Of a DNA stretch of 32,409 bases, positions 30,933 to 32,409 are shown piece by piece (positions within the stretch are counted from its first letter, which is position 1; every line of letters starts with the position of its first letter). The stretch covers positions 26,241-58,649 of the forward strand of contig JACVCM010000007.1 in assembly GCA_016742125.1 (NCBI GenBank). Reading direction: 5' to 3'. A program made the translations under genes and the position numbers. The DNA comes from Sphingomonadaceae bacterium. Lineage in GTDB: Bacteria > Pseudomonadota > Alphaproteobacteria > Sphingomonadales > Sphingomonadaceae. The notes under the pieces are model-generated. The model saw nothing but the letters and a program-made list of their open reading frames with translations, made no database searches and had not been told where the DNA came from.

Positions 30933-32409
30933 ATGGCCAACAAGAAAAAGCGCGTAGCCCTTGGAGCAATTATGTTGGCTGGGGTCACCCTCGCCCCGCA
31001 AACAGCAGTTGCCCAGAATGTTGCGACGGCATCTTCCCCCGATGGCACTGTTACCGTTACCGTCTCCATAGATGGAGACGGGCGTGCCACCTATGCGGTG
31101 ACGCGCAAGGGCAAACAGATAGTGGCCCCATCCAAGCTCGGCTTTCTCTTCACCGATGTGGCCAAGATCGAACGTCGCCTCACATTCGGCGGGCAACAAT
31201 TGCGCGATTTTGACGAGACATGGACGCAGCCTTGGGGTGAGTGGAAAACCATCCGCAACCGCTATCGCGAACTCAAGATAAACTTGAAGGAGAGTACCGC
31301 ACTCGCCCGTGTGTTTACAGTGACCTTCCGTCTGTTCGAGGACGGCATCGGTTTCCGCTATGAATTCCCCGACCAGCCAAATATGGCCGAAACGAAAATC
31401 GCCGACGAGCTGACCGAATTTGCCTTTGCCAATGACGCCACCGCCTGGTGGAAGCCCGCATTCCTGTGGAACCGCGAAGAATATCTTTACAACAAGACGC
31501 CGCTTTCGGCGGTCAGCACCGCAGCGACGCCGGTTACCATGAAGATGGCCGATGGCACCCATGTCGCGCTGCATGAGGCGGCTTTGGTCGACTATTCGGG
31601 CATGGCGGTCACGCGCACCGAAGGCAATACATTGCGCGCCAATCTGACCCCTGGTGCGGGCGAGCCCAAGGTGCAGAAGAAAGGCGCGTGGAAAACGCCG
31701 TGGCGCACGCTGATCATCGCCGACGATGCTGCGGGGGTGTATCAATCGCACCTGATGCTCAACCTAAACGAGCCCAACAGACTGGGCGACATGAGCTGGT
31801 TCAAGCCGGGCAAATTTGCCGGCGTCTGGTGGAACATGATCAAGGGCGAGTGGAGCTGGGCGCGCGGGCCGAAGCATGGCGCCACCAATGAGAATGTGAA
31901 GCGCTATATCGATTTCGCCTCGGCCAATAAAATCCCGGATCTGCTGGTCGAAGGCTGGAATGTCGGCTGGGACGGCGACTGGTTCGGCAATGGCTGGGAC
32001 ATGGACTTTACAAAGCCGACCGAAGATTTCGACATCGCGATCCTGAGCGACTATGCCAGGAAAAAGGGCGTGCGCCTGGTCGGCCACCACGAAACCGGCG
32101 GGGCGGTAACCCATTATGACAATCAGCTCGACCGCAGTTTTGCCTTCGCCGCCAAATATGGGATGAAGGTGGTCAAAACCGGCTATGTGACCGACGCTGG
32201 CCAGCTTGAGCGCGTCGATGACGATGGCACCAAATATCGCGAGTGGCTGGACGGCCAGTGGATGACCAATCACTTCGTCCGGGTGGCCGAGACTGCCTAT
32301 AAGCACAAAGTTGCCTTTGACAGCCACGAGCCGGTAAAGGGCACCGGCCTCCATCGCACCTACCCCAACTGGGTAGCGCGCGAAGGCATGCGCGGCATGG
32401 AATTTAATG
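30933..32409 (+). CDS. GH97 alpha-glucosidase (SusB-like), exported, truncated by window edge
   Basis: The frame is open from the ATG at 30933 to the right edge with no stop: 492 codons of a family usually near 680-740. AAGGAG precedes the start, and a signal peptide ends near AVAQ (residue 28), so the enzyme is periplasmic. The N-terminal beta-sandwich is followed by the TIM barrel (PDLLVEGWNVGWDGDWFGNGWDMDF). Catalytic glutamates of the inverting SusB-type are recognised: Glu387 in HHETGG, Glu466 in SHEPVKGTGLHRTYPN and Glu490 in GMEFN, the last two 24 residues apart as Glu508 and Glu532 are in SusB. The Glu at 466 argues for an inverting alpha-glucosidase over the retaining alpha-galactosidase group of GH97. 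It is the last visible gene of the maltodextrin operon and would make glucose from maltodextrins in the periplasm. Whatever follows is outside the window. Confidence 0.93.
   Translation, partial: MANKKKRVALGAIMLAGVTLAPQTAVAQNVATASSPDGTVTVTVSIDGDGRATYAVTRKGKQIVAPSKLGFLFTDVAKIERRLTFGGQQLRDFDETWTQPWGEWKTIRNRYRELKINLKESTALARVFTVTFRLFEDGIGFRYEFPDQPNMAETKIADELTEFAFANDATAWWKPAFLWNREEYLYNKTPLSAVSTAATPVTMKMADGTHVALHEAALVDYSGMAVTRTEGNTLRANLTPGAGEPKVQKKGAWKTPWRTLIIADDAAGVYQSHLMLNLNEPNRLGDMSWFKPGKFAGVWWNMIKGEWSWARGPKHGATNENVKRYIDFASANKIPDLLVEGWNVGWDGDWFGNGWDMDFTKPTEDFDIAILSDYARKKGVRLVGHHETGGAVTHYDNQLDRSFAFAAKYGMKVVKTGYVTDAGQLERVDDDGTKYREWLDGQWMTNHFVRVAETAYKHKVAFDSHEPVKGTGLHRTYPNWVAREGMRGMEFN

Overview
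The window is bacterial, GC-rich and gene-dense. It most likely comes from a sphingomonad (Alphaproteobacteria, Sphingomonadales). The gene content points that way: a large TonB-dependent receptor beside a tryptophan-halogenase-like flavoprotein and glycoside hydrolases, a RibB with an N-terminal helix-turn-helix and a degenerate GTP-cyclohydrolase half, a poxvirus-type topoisomerase IB, and a dispersed palindromic repeat whose translation contains FALSLSKG/FDKLSTNG. The genus is not fixed by anything seen here. No rRNA, tRNA, CRISPR array or insertion sequence was recognised.

Left edge (1-2509): a 47-base G run, then a short in-frame piece of a Do/DegP-type protease joined directly to the C-terminal ~744 residues of aconitase. 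This looks like a sequencing or assembly chimera, not a gene fusion.

2506-11476 is one long minus-strand run. Read in the direction of transcription it is ribB (N-terminus interrupted by an in-frame TGA), ribH, an AbgT-family transporter, then an acyl-CoA carboxylase operon: carboxyltransferase (liuB-like), an AT-rich ORF of unknown function with a HEPN-like RNKLAAH motif, biotin carboxylase/BCCP (liuD-like), a MaoC-fold hydratase and a CitE-fold lyase. The carboxylase, hydratase and lyase fit leucine catabolism (3-methylcrotonyl-CoA to HMG-CoA to acetyl-CoA plus acetoacetate), possibly by the R-stereochemical MaoC/CitE variant.

11477-16172 is a mixed region: a DUF2855 protein and a META-domain lipoprotein on plus; an exported amidohydrolase, two very small genes (51 and 40 residues) and topoisomerase IB on minus. 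16173-20334 encodes an RND efflux adaptor and pump with no outer-membrane factor in view.

20326-32409 is a maltodextrin/starch utilisation locus: an SLC45-like MFS sugar transporter and a LacI-family regulator on minus, then on plus a TonB-dependent receptor, a tryptophan-halogenase-family flavoprotein, an exported GH13 amylase, a cytoplasmic GH13 alpha-glucosidase and an exported GH97 alpha-glucosidase cut by the right edge. Start/stop overlaps couple halogenase-amylase-glucosidase. Two copies of ATACGTATG, one before the receptor and one before the MFS gene, are the best candidate operators for the LacI protein.

Points most worth a second look: the TGA in ribB, the AT-rich HEPN-like ORF placed exactly at a carboxylase operon junction, the palindromic repeat read through in frame inside liuB, and the halogenase-like protein with intact catalytic Lys/Glu inside a starch operon.
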